DNA of 22,106 bases from positions 1-22,106 of the forward strand of contig CAKMZE010000036.1 of assembly GCA_929200295.1 (NCBI GenBank), in the 5' to 3' direction. This stretch comes from an uncultured Alphaproteobacteria bacterium. Lineage in GTDB: Bacteria; Pseudomonadota; Alphaproteobacteria; Rhodobacterales; Rhodobacteraceae. Shown here piece by piece: positions 13,948 to 22,106 of the stretch. Position numbers and translations under genes: made by a program. The notes below the pieces were generated by a model. It was not told the DNA's origin and made no database searches. It saw nothing but the letters and a program-made list of their open reading frames with translations. The stretch's first letter is position 1. Every line of letters begins with the position of its first letter.

Positions 13948-15528
13948 CACGGATTGCTTGACCCACAGCTCCACACGGCGGTTAGTTTCGCGCCCCCATT
14001 CAGTGTCATCACAGGCCATTGGCAGGGCCTCACCAAGCCCGGAAACCGCAAGAGACACATCATCCGGCAACTCACCTAGCAATGCGATCAGCGCGCGGCG
14101 CACAGCTGTTGCGCGTGCTTTCGACAGATTACGATTTGCCCCTGCCGCCCCTTGCCCATCACTAAAGCCGATCAGCATCAGATCTTGCCCTGCATAAGCC
14201 CCATCGCGGATCGCTTGGGCCAGCGCTGACAGATGCGCACGCGATTGCGTATTAAGTTGCGTCGCACCCATCTCGAACCGAAAGCTGGTCGACATGCGCG
14301 TGCGTGGCGCCAAGACGCGAACCATCTCTTGCAGCTGCTCCAACGAGGTTTCATCACCAGCAGCCAAGATCGCATTGGCAAACCTCTGTCCTTGGTCGTC
14401 AAGCGAAATAGGGATGGCGCCCTGATCCACGAACCCCGCGCGCCGCACGACAAGCTGGGCTTCAGGGCTGCTTAGGAATGCGAGAACCTCATGCAGCAGC
14501 GGCGGCATGCGGCGCTTAGGAATATAAACGAACAGAGGCGTTGTGAGCGGGTAATCTTCGGTTTTCAACGTGGTCAACTGCGGCACAGAGGCAAGCCCAC
14601 ATGCTTCGCGCAACGTAAGCGGCTGTGCGTACCCAATATCATGATAGGGCAACATACCCAAAGCGCCGGGCGTTTGTGAGATCGTCTCTTTTAATGTCTG
14701 TGCGCTGCTATGGTAGGTAATGGTATCAGCCAGCGTCTCAGCGCCACTAAGGCGTTTGATAAAATCAATGAACCCTTGGGTTTGACCATTATCATCTGGG
14801 CCAAGGTGCAACGTCAGCGGCACATCAATATCATGGATATCGACCCAATTTGTAATCTCACCACGAAACGCAGCGATGAGATCTTGTAGTGACATCTGAT
14901 ATAACCCTTGCCCAGTCGCTGTCACGGGTACAAGGGCATCAAGCCCAATGATCCGTCCTTGTGCCGTGGTATCAAGCTGCCCCAACCCAGCCTCAGACGC
15001 TTGCGCCATCTCATCTGCGCGGACAAAGCGGGTCGAAAGCACAATATCGGCATTATAGGCAACCAGGTCAGCAAAACCGTCCTCAGCTGAGGTTGCATCG
15101 AATATAAACCGCGCAAAAGGTACATCCTGCGCAATGATGGTGATTGTAAAACGTGTGGTGTCCTGGATTGATGTGGCTGTGCGGTAGCCCTTACTGCGCG
15201 CAAAAGCATCAAGCAGCGCAGGCAGCAACACTTCGGCCATATCGCTTGCACCTGAGACTCGCAGCGTTGGCACATAGCCGTCTTTCGCAGGGCAGTCAGC
15301 GCCCTCGCAATCCATCTTGCTATAATCGAGAGTGAGCGGGCCGTAAGCGCTCATCAATTGCAGGAACTGGCCATCAAAACCGATGAACACGCCTGAAACT
15401 TCTGTTTCGCCGCTTTGAGATCGTAATGTGATCTCATCAGCCCAGACTATGCAGGGTGCACACATAAAAAATGCGGCGAAAATCGCCGCATTTTTGAATT
15501 GGGTCCAAAGGGTCCAACAATGCGTCAT
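13939..15528 (-). CDS. Periplasmic PstS-like / OmpA-domain fusion protein
   Basis: 529 residues. A signal peptide ends near VWA/D (30/31). Residues of about 85-380 look like a phosphate-binding-protein (PstS-type) fold, with VSGASDMAEVLLPALLDAF near the start and the family-like sequence LQDLIAAFRGEITNW. The C-terminus (about 395-529) is an OmpA-like peptidoglycan-binding domain: FRFEMGATQLNTQSRAHLSALA, IGFSDGQG, NLSKARATAVRRAL and NRRVELWV. The ATG overlaps the stop of the upstream gene (ATGA) and lacks a close ribosome-binding site, so translation is probably coupled. Such fusions occur in Rhodobacteraceae. A role in phosphate uptake is uncertain because no Pst permease is nearby; sensing or anchoring at the cell wall is equally possible. 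Confidence 0.82.
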   Translation of the reverse strand: MTHCWTLWTQFKNAAIFAAFFMCAPCIVWADEITLRSQSGETEVSGVFIGFDGQFLQLMSAYGPLTLDYSKMDCEGADCPAKDGYVPTLRVSGASDMAEVLLPALLDAFARSKGYRTATSIQDTTRFTITIIAQDVPFARFIFDATSAEDGFADLVAYNADIVLSTRFVRADEMAQASEAGLGQLDTTAQGRIIGLDALVPVTATGQGLYQMSLQDLIAAFRGEITNWVDIHDIDVPLTLHLGPDDNGQTQGFIDFIKRLSGAETLADTITYHSSAQTLKETISQTPGALGMLPYHDIGYAQPLTLREACGLASVPQLTTLKTEDYPLTTPLFVYIPKRRMPPLLHEVLAFLSSPEAQLVVRRAGFVDQGAIPISLDDQGQRFANAILAAGDETSLEQLQEMVRVLAPRTRMSTSFRFEMGATQLNTQSRAHLSALAQAIRDGAYAGQDLMLIGFSDGQGAAGANRNLSKARATAVRRALIALLGELPDDVSLAVSGLGEALPMACDDTEWGRETNRRVELWVKQSVSQ

Positions 15529-16589
15529 CGTGATGCGAGTGTTAGATCCTCAAGCATATTATTCAATACCAGAAATTCACCTACTGTGTCACATCCAGGC
15601 ATTTTCATCGTCAAATCAGTTGCCGTAGGCGTCGCATCAGGTACAAGTTGCAAACTTTGCGCCGCAACCTCACGACCACAGTTTGTTTCTGTGACCTCGG
15701 CCTCTACTGTTAGGTGGATTGCTCCTCTGTCTCGCGCATTGGCTGTCGGGAAGGTATAAATCTCAGCCATCAAGGCATTTTCCATAGCCTCAGAACCTAA
15801 GCGTAGCAAATGACCGCTTTGACCATCGTCAAGATTAGCAAGATCACCTAAACGCTGTTCCTCGGCTGTGATATGCCCAGTTGAACCGTATTCAGCACCG
15901 TATTCACGCGCATGGATGTGTACACCAACATCGCCCTGCCATTGCAAGACGGACCGGTCATAATTGGCGATCTCTGGGATGTACGCGTCAGCGATAGCCC
16001 CTTCTCCGTTATCGAAGGCCGCAATGAAAAATGCATCTTCTGACAAGACGGGTACGATTTCTTTATAAACACCCTCATCAGATGTCTGCGCTGAGAACAT
16101 CATACCTTGGTGATGGATGACAAAACCCTCATTCGCATAACAAGGCGTTGTAAGGATAATCTCAACCATCGCATGATCGCGCGGTTCAGCCACCATTGTC
16201 ATATCGCAATTCTGCTCGGATCCCATGTCCGCCATAGCAGTATCTGTCTCGTCGCTTGGTGTTGCGTCTGTCATCGTATCTGGTGTGATGACATCTTCTG
16301 CTGCGGCCAAAAGAACCGGCTCAGATGACTGCAAGAGCGGAACCATTGGCGCGTCTTGTCCAGTCATAGCTGCAATACCGCCAAACTGTGCATCTGACCC
16401 GCGTAAAGTGTCTAAGGGTTGCGCGACATTGGACATTGCCAAGTCGTCTACTGCATTCCACTGCGCATTCGCCTCTTCGGGTGAAAACCGCGAAGCAAGC
16501 GCGTCACTGTTTTGCACTACAAAACCGATCGCAAGCGCCGTCGAAAACGTTGCCGCAACTGTTTTGAACTTTTTAAGTTTCTTAATCAT
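15525..16589 (-). CDS. Membrane-anchored Rhodobacteraceae protein of unknown function
   Basis: 354 residues. MIKKLKKFKTVAATFSTALAIGFVV is a basic start plus one hydrophobic segment (about 10-26), a signal peptide or membrane anchor. A low-complexity acidic/Ala/Thr linker (about 95-125) follows, then an extracytoplasmic domain with HHQGMMFS (159-166) and WQGDVGVHIHAREYG (217-231). Four cysteines (128, 150, 304, 333) could form two disulfides. I recall close Rhodobacteraceae relatives labelled translocase, probably from their place beside secA, which is not evidence of function. The ATG at 16587-16589 has a strong GGAGG seven bases upstream; an ATG 6 codons earlier has none. It overlaps the next gene by ATGA and lies about 100 bp after the secA stop. 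Confidence 0.75.
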   Translation of the reverse strand: MIKKLKKFKTVAATFSTALAIGFVVQNSDALASRFSPEEANAQWNAVDDLAMSNVAQPLDTLRGSDAQFGGIAAMTGQDAPMVPLLQSSEPVLLAAAEDVITPDTMTDATPSDETDTAMADMGSEQNCDMTMVAEPRDHAMVEIILTTPCYANEGFVIHHQGMMFSAQTSDEGVYKEIVPVLSEDAFFIAAFDNGEGAIADAYIPEIANYDRSVLQWQGDVGVHIHAREYGAEYGSTGHITAEEQRLGDLANLDDGQSGHLLRLGSEAMENALMAEIYTFPTANARDRGAIHLTVEAEVTETNCGREVAAQSLQLVPDATPTATDLTMKMPGCDTVGEFLVLNNMLEDLTLASR

Positions 16590-16688
16590 CCGTGCGCCTC
16601 CACACAATTTATTGAGGAGACGTATGACTGGTTAACTTGTCACGAGAAGGTCAGTGAAAAGGAAATATAATGTCCGAAATGTGGCAGA

Positions 16689-19394
16689 TCACGCTAACCT
16701 ACCGTGACAATGCTTAAATTTCTTGCCAGACCCACATGGGCAAGGGTCATTTCGTGACGGTGCACCCCATGTATTTGGGTCATTTTCGTCAAAACCTTCC
16801 CTTGCAGTGGCGCCCATACCCGTCACTGCACTCGTTGCGCGAGCAATCGTTTTTGACTGCGCATCTTCCTGTTGTGCTCGCATCTGCGCAACGAGCTTTT
16901 CTTGCTCTTCTGCGGTCATCGGACGAATCTGTCCTAGCTTTTGCGTCACATCGATTCGCAACGTATCGAGCAGCCTTTCAAACAGCTGGAACCCTTCTGT
17001 CTTATATTCATTCAGCGGGTCACGTTGGGCATAGCTGCGGAAACCGACAACAGCGCGCAGATGCTCTAACGTCAAAATATGCTCGCGCCATTTCGCATCG
17101 ATTGTCTCAAGCAGAATTTGCTTTTCAATGGTGCGCAACGTCTCCGCACCAAAGGCCGTTTCTTTTTCTGCCATATGCTCATCAGACGCTGTTTCAAGCC
17201 GTTCGCGGATCACGTCGTCATCGGTGCCTTCTTCTTCGGCCCATTTCATCACTGGCACATCGATACCGAGCGTTTTTATAATCTCAGCATAAAGCGCTTC
17301 GGTCTCCCACTGATCTGCATAGCTTTTCGCAGGTATATAGGTCACGACAAGATCATCGATAACTTGATACCGCATGTCCTGCACAACCTCAGACAAATCA
17401 CTGTCTTCCATGATTTCAAGCCGCTGGGAAAAGATGACTTTGCGCTGCTCATTCATCACATCGTCAAATTTCAGCAATTGCTTGCGCATATCGAAATTGC
17501 GGCCCTCAACCTTGGACTGCGCGCGCTCCAGCGATTTATTGACCCATGGGTGTACGATGGATTCGCCCTCTTCCATCCCAAGGGTTGAGAGCACTTTGTC
17601 TAAGCGTTCTGATCCAAAAATTCGCATCAAATCGTCTTCGAGCGACAGCAAGAAAAGCGATCGGCCAGGATCGCCCTGCCGACCAGAACGCCCGCGTAGC
17701 TGGTTATCAATACGGCGGCTCTCATGGCGCTCTGTCGCCAAAACAAAAAGCCCACCAGCGGCAAGCACTTTTTCTTTTTCTTCCGCGACTTCGGCTTCGA
17801 TTTGCGCGCGCAGGGCTTCAGGATCAGCCTTAGGATCATCCGTAACAGCCTGCAATACGCGCATCTCAACATTACCACCCAGCTGGATGTCCGTCCCGCG
17901 ACCAGCCATATTAGTTGCAATCGTCACAGCATTTAGCTTTCCAGCGTCAGCAATGATTTGTGCTTCTTGCTCGTGTTGCCGCGCATTGAGCACATTATGC
18001 GGAATTTTCTCAGCAACGAGCAATTTGGACAAAAATTCTGACTTATCAATCGACGTTGTTCCAACAAGCATCGGCTGGCCTTTTTCATGGGCCTGCTTAA
18101 TTTCATCGACAACGCCATCAAATTTTTCTTTGACGGTGCGGAACACCATATCGTTGTCATCTATACGTGCAATGGGCCTGTTGGTTGGGAGCTCAACAAC
18201 ACCGAGATTGTAAATCTCTCTGAATTCCTCTGCCTCGGTCAAGGCTGTCCCTGTCATGCCGGCCAGCTTTTCATATAGGCGGAAGTAATTTTGGAACGTC
18301 ACCGAGGCGAGCGTCGTGTTTTCAGGCTTAATCTTAACGCCTTCTTTTGCCTCAATCGCCTGATGAAGACCATTTGCCAACCGGCGACCGTCCATCATAC
18401 GACCAGTAAATTCATCGATCAGCACAACTTCGCCATTGCGCACAATATAATCACTATCTTTCACATGAGCTTTATGTGCAATGAGCGCTTGGCCTACGTG
18501 GTGCACGATGGTTGCGCTCTCAGGATCATAAAACGATTGACCTTCTGGCAAAATGCCACGTTGTCGCAATTTCTCTTCAATCCATTCATTTCCCTCATCC
18601 GTGAGGCTGGCACTCTTCGTCTTTTCATCAAGTGTAAAATGCTGCTCTTCGATATCAGGGATCACACGGTCAATCTCGCGATACATTTCGCTGCGATCCT
18701 GCGCAGGTCCTGAAATGATCAACGGCGTTCGCGCCTCATCAATAAGAATACTGTCCACCTCATCCACGATGGCAAAGTAATGCTTGCGTTGCATCATCTG
18801 GCTGAGTTCAGCCTTCATATTGTCGCGCAGATAATCAAAACCTAACTCGTTATTCGTGGCATATGTGATATCGCATCGATACGCTTCCTGCTTGCCATCT
18901 GCGGGCGTTTTGTCATGCACCACGCCTGTGGTCATCCCAAGCGCGCCGTAAACTTTTGACATCCACGCCGCATCGCGTTCAGCAAGGTAATCATTCACCG
19001 TCACAATATGAACGCCTTTGCCAGTCAACGCATTCAGGTAGGCTGCAAATGTCGCGGTAAGGGTTTTACCCTCACCTGTTTTTTGCTCCGAGATATTTCC
19101 ACGGTGTAGGAAAATACCACCCATCAACTGCGTATCAAACGCACGTAGACCCAACGCGCGTCGCGCCGCCTCACGGCAGTTCGCAAACGCCTCTGGCAGA
19201 ACACCATCAAGGCTTTCACCACCCGCAACCCGATCTTTAAGAGCCTGCGTTTGCGCCTTGATCTCATCATCATTCAAGGCTTCGTATTTCGGCTCGAGCG
19301 CGTTGATCTGTGCAATCAGCGGGCGAACGCTTTTTACTTTGCGGTCATTCGCGGTGCCAAAGATCTTTTTGGTGATGGTTCCAAACCCAAGCAT
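16689..19394 (-). CDS. secA: Protein translocase ATPase SecA
   Basis: Motor ATPase that pushes preproteins through SecYEG. The 901 residues are complete: Walker A QKTGEGKT (104-111), IVDEVDSILIDEARTPLIIS for Walker B and its surroundings, the helicase-like ATNMAGRGTDIQLGG and RGRSGRQGDPG motifs, and the helical scaffold. The C-terminal SecB/zinc tail is CPCGSGKKFKHCH, with ligands C885, C887, C896 and H897. I start at the ATG at 19392-19394, preceded by GGAGAG, giving MLGFGTITKKIFG as in relatives; a 30-codon longer frame has an unlikely sequence and no support. It is divergent from the ppiC-like gene, and two envelope genes follow on the same strand. Confidence 0.98.
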   Translation of the reverse strand: MLGFGTITKKIFGTANDRKVKSVRPLIAQINALEPKYEALNDDEIKAQTQALKDRVAGGESLDGVLPEAFANCREAARRALGLRAFDTQLMGGIFLHRGNISEQKTGEGKTLTATFAAYLNALTGKGVHIVTVNDYLAERDAAWMSKVYGALGMTTGVVHDKTPADGKQEAYRCDITYATNNELGFDYLRDNMKAELSQMMQRKHYFAIVDEVDSILIDEARTPLIISGPAQDRSEMYREIDRVIPDIEEQHFTLDEKTKSASLTDEGNEWIEEKLRQRGILPEGQSFYDPESATIVHHVGQALIAHKAHVKDSDYIVRNGEVVLIDEFTGRMMDGRRLANGLHQAIEAKEGVKIKPENTTLASVTFQNYFRLYEKLAGMTGTALTEAEEFREIYNLGVVELPTNRPIARIDDNDMVFRTVKEKFDGVVDEIKQAHEKGQPMLVGTTSIDKSEFLSKLLVAEKIPHNVLNARQHEQEAQIIADAGKLNAVTIATNMAGRGTDIQLGGNVEMRVLQAVTDDPKADPEALRAQIEAEVAEEKEKVLAAGGLFVLATERHESRRIDNQLRGRSGRQGDPGRSLFLLSLEDDLMRIFGSERLDKVLSTLGMEEGESIVHPWVNKSLERAQSKVEGRNFDMRKQLLKFDDVMNEQRKVIFSQRLEIMEDSDLSEVVQDMRYQVIDDLVVTYIPAKSYADQWETEALYAEIIKTLGIDVPVMKWAEEEGTDDDVIRERLETASDEHMAEKETAFGAETLRTIEKQILLETIDAKWREHILTLEHLRAVVGFRSYAQRDPLNEYKTEGFQLFERLLDTLRIDVTQKLGQIRPMTAEEQEKLVAQMRAQQEDAQSKTIARATSAVTGMGATAREGFDENDPNTWGAPSRNDPCPCGSGKKFKHCHGRLA

Positions 19395-19575
19395 ATTCTC
19401 TCCAATAGCGCCGTCGCGCTTATTTGACGTCAATTTAGAGGAGGCCGCTTGTAGGCTTGGCGCCAGCACCCTAATAAGGGCCAAGACGGCCTACTCGAAG
19501 CCTTCATAGGATGTAAGGGCGAGGCTTATCAGTGTCAACGTCGCGGACCACCGCGATCAATAAAGGAATGACTTT
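19395..19575. promoter_or_regulatory. Divergent promoter region secA / isomerase
   Basis: This 181-bp gap must hold promoters for both directions. TTGACGTCAA (19424-19433) is a perfect 10-bp palindrome about 30 bp upstream of the secA start and could be an operator or contain a -35 box. TCGCGG acca CCGCGA (19541-19556) is a short perfect hairpin in the leader of the isomerase gene. No gene is seen. Confidence 0.4.
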
Positions 19576-20415
19576 ATGATCAAACATGCAACATCTCTTT
19601 GCGCAGCCGCGTTCATTGCGGGCCTCTCAACACCTCTTTTTGCCCAAGACGCAGATACTGTGGTTGCAACAGTTGGTGATACTGACATTACACTTGGTGA
19701 GATGATCATCACGCGCGCGCAGCTACCACAACAATATGCGCAACTGCCTGATGATTTATTGTTCAAAGGGGTTCTCGACCAGCTTATCCAGCAGCAGCTA
19801 CTAGCTGATGGCATTGAGACAGTGCCAGCACGTGTTACATACGCCTTGAAAAACGAGCGCCGCACATTGCTCGCAGGTGAAAACATCACAATAATCACTA
19901 AGGATGCCGTGACAGAGGCCGAAATTCAAGCAGCCTATGATGCACGCTATACAGATGCGACACCAACAACCGAATATAACGCATCACATTTGCTGGTCGA
20001 CACCCAAGAAGAGGCAGAAGCCGCCAAAGCCCGCATAGAAGAAGGCGCTGAATTCGCAGATATCGCCCGCGAACTATCTACAGGGCCAACAGGGCCCAAT
20101 GGCGGAAACCTAGGGTGGTTCGGCACAGGGCAAATGGTCCCCGCGTTTGAAGAGGCCGTTATGGCGCTTGAGCCGGGCGGGCTATCAGGCCCTGTTGAAA
20201 CCCAGTTTGGCTGGCATGTTATCACATTGAACGCCACCCGCGATTCCGAGGCGCCGACCTTAGACGATGTCCGTGCAGAGCTGACAGGTCAGCTGCAAGA
20301 GGAAGCTATTCAAGTAATGCTCGCAGAGCTCGAAGCCGCAACAATTGTGACACGCCCAGAGGAAGGTGCGTTTGATCCCTCCCTGATCTCAGATCTCACA
20401 TTGATCGCACCTTAA
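19576..20415 (+). CDS. Periplasmic parvulin-type peptidyl-prolyl isomerase
   Basis: SurA/PpiC-like protein folding enzyme, 279 residues. A signal peptide ends near LFAQ/D (about 24/25). An N-terminal helical chaperone-like part follows (about 35-120, GEMIITRAQLPQQY). The parvulin PpiC domain (about 132-225) contains ASHLLVDTQEEAEAAKARI, FADIARELSTGPTGPNGGNLGWFG, MVPAFEEAVMAL and the ending QFGWHVITL. AAAGGA lies eight bases before the ATG. It probably works on outer-membrane or periplasmic proteins exported by SecA, whose gene is divergent. argJ begins only 3 bases after its stop, so it shares a transcript with arginine biosynthesis. Confidence 0.93.
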   Translation: MIKHATSLCAAAFIAGLSTPLFAQDADTVVATVGDTDITLGEMIITRAQLPQQYAQLPDDLLFKGVLDQLIQQQLLADGIETVPARVTYALKNERRTLLAGENITIITKDAVTEAEIQAAYDARYTDATPTTEYNASHLLVDTQEEAEAAKARIEEGAEFADIARELSTGPTGPNGGNLGWFGTGQMVPAFEEAVMALEPGGLSGPVETQFGWHVITLNATRDSEAPTLDDVRAELTGQLQEEAIQVMLAELEAATIVTRPEEGAFDPSLISDLTLIAP

Positions 20416-20418
20416 AAC

Positions 20419-21633
20419 ATGGCGGTTTCACCCTTAGCGCCAGCGCATATGCCAAAGCTACCCGTAATCGGTGGCGTGACATTCGCAGCACAAGCCGCAG
20501 GGATCAAATATCAAGACCGTGATGACGTCATGCTGGCTGTGCTATCCAAAGGCAGCACAGTGGCAGGCGTTTTCACGCGTTCGGCGACCCGTTCGGCCAA
20601 TGTCCTAGACTGCCAGCGCAAATTAGCGCTTGGTCTAGATGGACCTGCTGCAATTCTGGTGAATTCTGGCAACGCGAATGCCTTCACAGGTCATCATGGC
20701 GATGGCTCTGTGACGGCGATATGCACAGCGCTTTCTGATATCACGCAAATCAACCCAGACCGCATTTTCACGGCCGCCACAGGTGTGATTGGTGAGCCGC
20801 TCCCCCACGCAAAGATTGTGGCAAAGCTTGATGATCTCTATACCGCTTGCGCGCCGCATGGGTTAGACGCCGCCGCACGTGCGATCATGACCACAGACAC
20901 ATTTGCCAAGGCTGCAACGACGACAGTTACGATTGCCGGGCAACCTGTGAAAATCGCAGGCATCGCCAAAGGCTCAGGCATGATCGCCCCCGATATGGCC
21001 ACGATGCTGGTCTATATTTTTACGGATGCGCAGATCGCCCAACCTGCTTTGCAAACGCTTTTGGCACGGCTCACGGATAAGACATTTAATTGCATTACCG
21101 TTGATAGCGACACATCGACCTCAGACAGTCTGATGCTGGCGGCAACCGGCGCCTCGGGTGTGGACGCCACAGATAACCCTGTGTTTGAGGCCGGTTTGCA
21201 CGATGTCATGTTGGATCTCGCCCATCAGGTCGTCAAAGACGGCGAAGGCGCTACTAAATTTGTCACGGTCAAGGTGTCATCAGCCGCAAACAATGACGAT
21301 GCACGCAAGGTCGCGATGGCGATTGCCAACTCTCCTTTGGTCAAAACGGCCATCGCGGGCGAAGACCCAAACTGGGGCCGCATCGTGATGGCCGTTGGCA
21401 AATCCGGTGCAAAAGCAGACCGCGATCGGCTGACCATCCGGTTTGGTGATATTCTAGTCGCCGAAAACGGCTGGGTTGCCGATAGCTATTCCGAAGAGGC
21501 CGGCGCCGCCTATATGCGCGCTCAAGAGCTGAACATATCGGTCGATCTTGGCCTTGCAGATGGGCAAGCCACGGTTTGGACATGCGATCTGACCCATGGC
21601 TACATCACGATCAACGCTGATTACCGCTCATGA
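20419..21633 (+). CDS. argJ: Bifunctional ornithine acetyltransferase / N-acetylglutamate synthase
   Basis: Transfers acetyl from N-acetylornithine to glutamate, and in bifunctional forms also makes acetylglutamate from acetyl-CoA, in cytoplasmic arginine synthesis. The 404-residue precursor contains VNSGNANAFTG (81-91), the autocleavage site KGSGMIAPDMATMLV with nucleophile Thr195 and cleavage after Ala194, and PNWGRIVMAVG later. The protein should split into two chains. Whether it is monofunctional or bifunctional cannot be read safely. The start lies 3 bases after the isomerase stop with no clear ribosome-binding site; ATG 30 bases later is an alternative, but the first fits the family N-terminus. 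It overlaps mutT by ATGA. Confidence 0.95.
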   Translation: MAVSPLAPAHMPKLPVIGGVTFAAQAAGIKYQDRDDVMLAVLSKGSTVAGVFTRSATRSANVLDCQRKLALGLDGPAAILVNSGNANAFTGHHGDGSVTAICTALSDITQINPDRIFTAATGVIGEPLPHAKIVAKLDDLYTACAPHGLDAAARAIMTTDTFAKAATTTVTIAGQPVKIAGIAKGSGMIAPDMATMLVYIFTDAQIAQPALQTLLARLTDKTFNCITVDSDTSTSDSLMLAATGASGVDATDNPVFEAGLHDVMLDLAHQVVKDGEGATKFVTVKVSSAANNDDARKVAMAIANSPLVKTAIAGEDPNWGRIVMAVGKSGAKADRDRLTIRFGDILVAENGWVADSYSEEAGAAYMRAQELNISVDLGLADGQATVWTCDLTHGYITINADYRS

Positions 21634-22028
21634 AAACGGTCCTAGTCTCCGCCGTTGCTTTGATCGATCCAGATGGGCGCATCCTCTTGGCGCAGCGCCC
21701 TGAAGGAAAATCAATGGCCGGGCTTTGGGAATTTCCCGGCGGGAAGATCGAGCCGGGTGAAACGCCCGAACACGCGCTGATCCGCGAGCTCGAAGAAGAG
21801 CTCGGCATCAACACTTGGGCCTCTTGCTTGGCACCTTTGACATTCGCATCGCATTCCTATGATGATTTCCATCTGCTCATGCCGCTCTTTGCCTGCCGCA
21901 AATGGGAGGGCACGCCGCGCGCCCGCGAAGGCCAAACGCTCAAATGGGTCTACAGCCGTGATCTAAAAAGCTACCCCATGCCAGCAGCCGATATCCCGCT
22001 CATCCCCATTATCCGGGACTGGGTCTAA
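21630..22028 (+). CDS. mutT: 8-oxo-dGTP diphosphatase, Nudix
   Basis: Nudix hydrolase of 132 residues, the usual MutT size. MutT removes 8-oxo-dGTP from the nucleotide pool. The Nudix box GGKIEPGETPEHALIRELEEELGI (37-60) is complete, with the REL-EE metal-binding acids intact. WEFPGGK precedes it, as in MutT. LKWVYSRDLKSYPMPAAD matches the end of alphaproteobacterial MutT proteins. The ATG overlaps the argJ stop (ATGA) and has no ribosome-binding site of its own, so it relies on translational coupling. The dispersed repeat begins 12 bases after its stop. Confidence 0.9.
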   Translation: MKTVLVSAVALIDPDGRILLAQRPEGKSMAGLWEFPGGKIEPGETPEHALIRELEEELGINTWASCLAPLTFASHSYDDFHLLMPLFACRKWEGTPRAREGQTLKWVYSRDLKSYPMPAADIPLIPIIRDWV

Positions 22029-22040
22029 AAATCATCCCAC

Positions 22041-22106
22041 ATTCTTAGGTTTTGAAATATCCCGGGGGTCTGGGGGCTGGCCCCCAGTGGTGCTCTTGTC
22101 TGGGGG
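22041..22106 (+). repeat. Dispersed gene-end repeat, copy 2, with alternative hairpins
   Basis: Matches copy 1 (714-753) in 39 of 40 positions, in the opposite orientation in the window but the same orientation relative to its upstream gene. Beyond the match, CTGGGGG (22070-22076) can pair with CCCCCAG (22081-22087). A further CTGGGGG at 22100-22106 can compete for the same arm. No T-run is seen before the window ends, so the element is cut off. Confidence 0.85.

Noticed and set aside
16225..16635. 136-codon plus-strand frame opposite the membrane-anchored protein
   Set aside because: Antisense Ser/Ala-rich shadow of the low-complexity linker and signal region on the other strand.
17374..18213. 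279-codon open frame on the plus strand, opposite secA
   Set aside because: It is very rich in Ser/Arg/Cys, lacks motifs, and lies fully antisense to strongly conserved SecA helicase coding sequence. It is a codon-usage shadow.
19395..19484. Longer SecA start at 19484
   Set aside because: The extra 30 residues do not look like a SecA N-terminus, and a good ribosome-binding site sits before the later ATG.
1..22106. CRISPR array, tRNA, rRNA, or complete insertion sequence
   Set aside because: I saw no regularly spaced repeats, cloverleaf-like sequence, rRNA signature or intact transposase with terminal repeats. The 40-bp pair at the two ends brackets unrelated core genes and is not taken as transposon ends.

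Overview
The window looks like a chromosomal segment of an alphaproteobacterium of the Rhodobacteraceae/Roseobacter group. The evidence is the gene order secA / PpiC-type isomerase / argJ / mutT, the dnaK-dnaJ-radC block, the GT14 glycosyltransferase with a long extra C-terminal region, and a GC-rich repeat after gene ends. The genus cannot be named from the sequence alone.

Left edge (1-752): a truncated GHKL (Hsp90-like) ATPase fragment on the minus strand, then about 300 bp with no convincing gene, then a 40-bp repeat next to the stop of the first intact gene. The same repeat recurs in opposite orientation at the right edge, again just after a stop codon.

Surface-polysaccharide block (753-9679): on the minus strand, in transcription order, cysQ (PAP phosphatase), a KdsB-like cytidylyltransferase, galU, a GT-A glycosyltransferase, a broken second copy of that glycosyltransferase, a core-2/I-branching (GT14) transferase and a two-domain sulfotransferase. 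A KpsM-like ABC permease is transcribed divergently from cysQ. Together they could supply activated sugars (GalU, KdsB-like), assemble and branch a glycan (GT2, GT14), sulfate it (sulfotransferase, PAPS donor), clear the PAP by-product (CysQ) and export it (permease). That joint role is inference. No ATPase partner or polymerase is in the window.

Chaperone/DNA block (9680-13947, plus strand): a heat-shock-like promoter with an overlapping inverted repeat, then dnaK, a hairpin, dnaJ, terminator-like hairpins and radC. RadC overlaps the convergent gene by 9 bp.

Envelope block (13939-19394, minus strand): secA, then a membrane-anchored Rhodobacteraceae-type protein of unknown function, translationally coupled to a periplasmic PstS-like/OmpA fusion. 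Divergent from secA, on the plus strand: a periplasmic parvulin isomerase, argJ and mutT (argJ/mutT overlap ATGA), ending at the second repeat copy.

Most of the window is ordinary core genome. The parts deserving attention are the polysaccharide-sulfation cluster with its internally deleted glycosyltransferase paralog, the divergent KdsB-like enzyme, the one-P-loop double sulfotransferase, the SecA-linked pair of poorly characterised envelope proteins and several clean inverted repeats. I did not find a clearly new defence system, RNA gene or CRISPR array.
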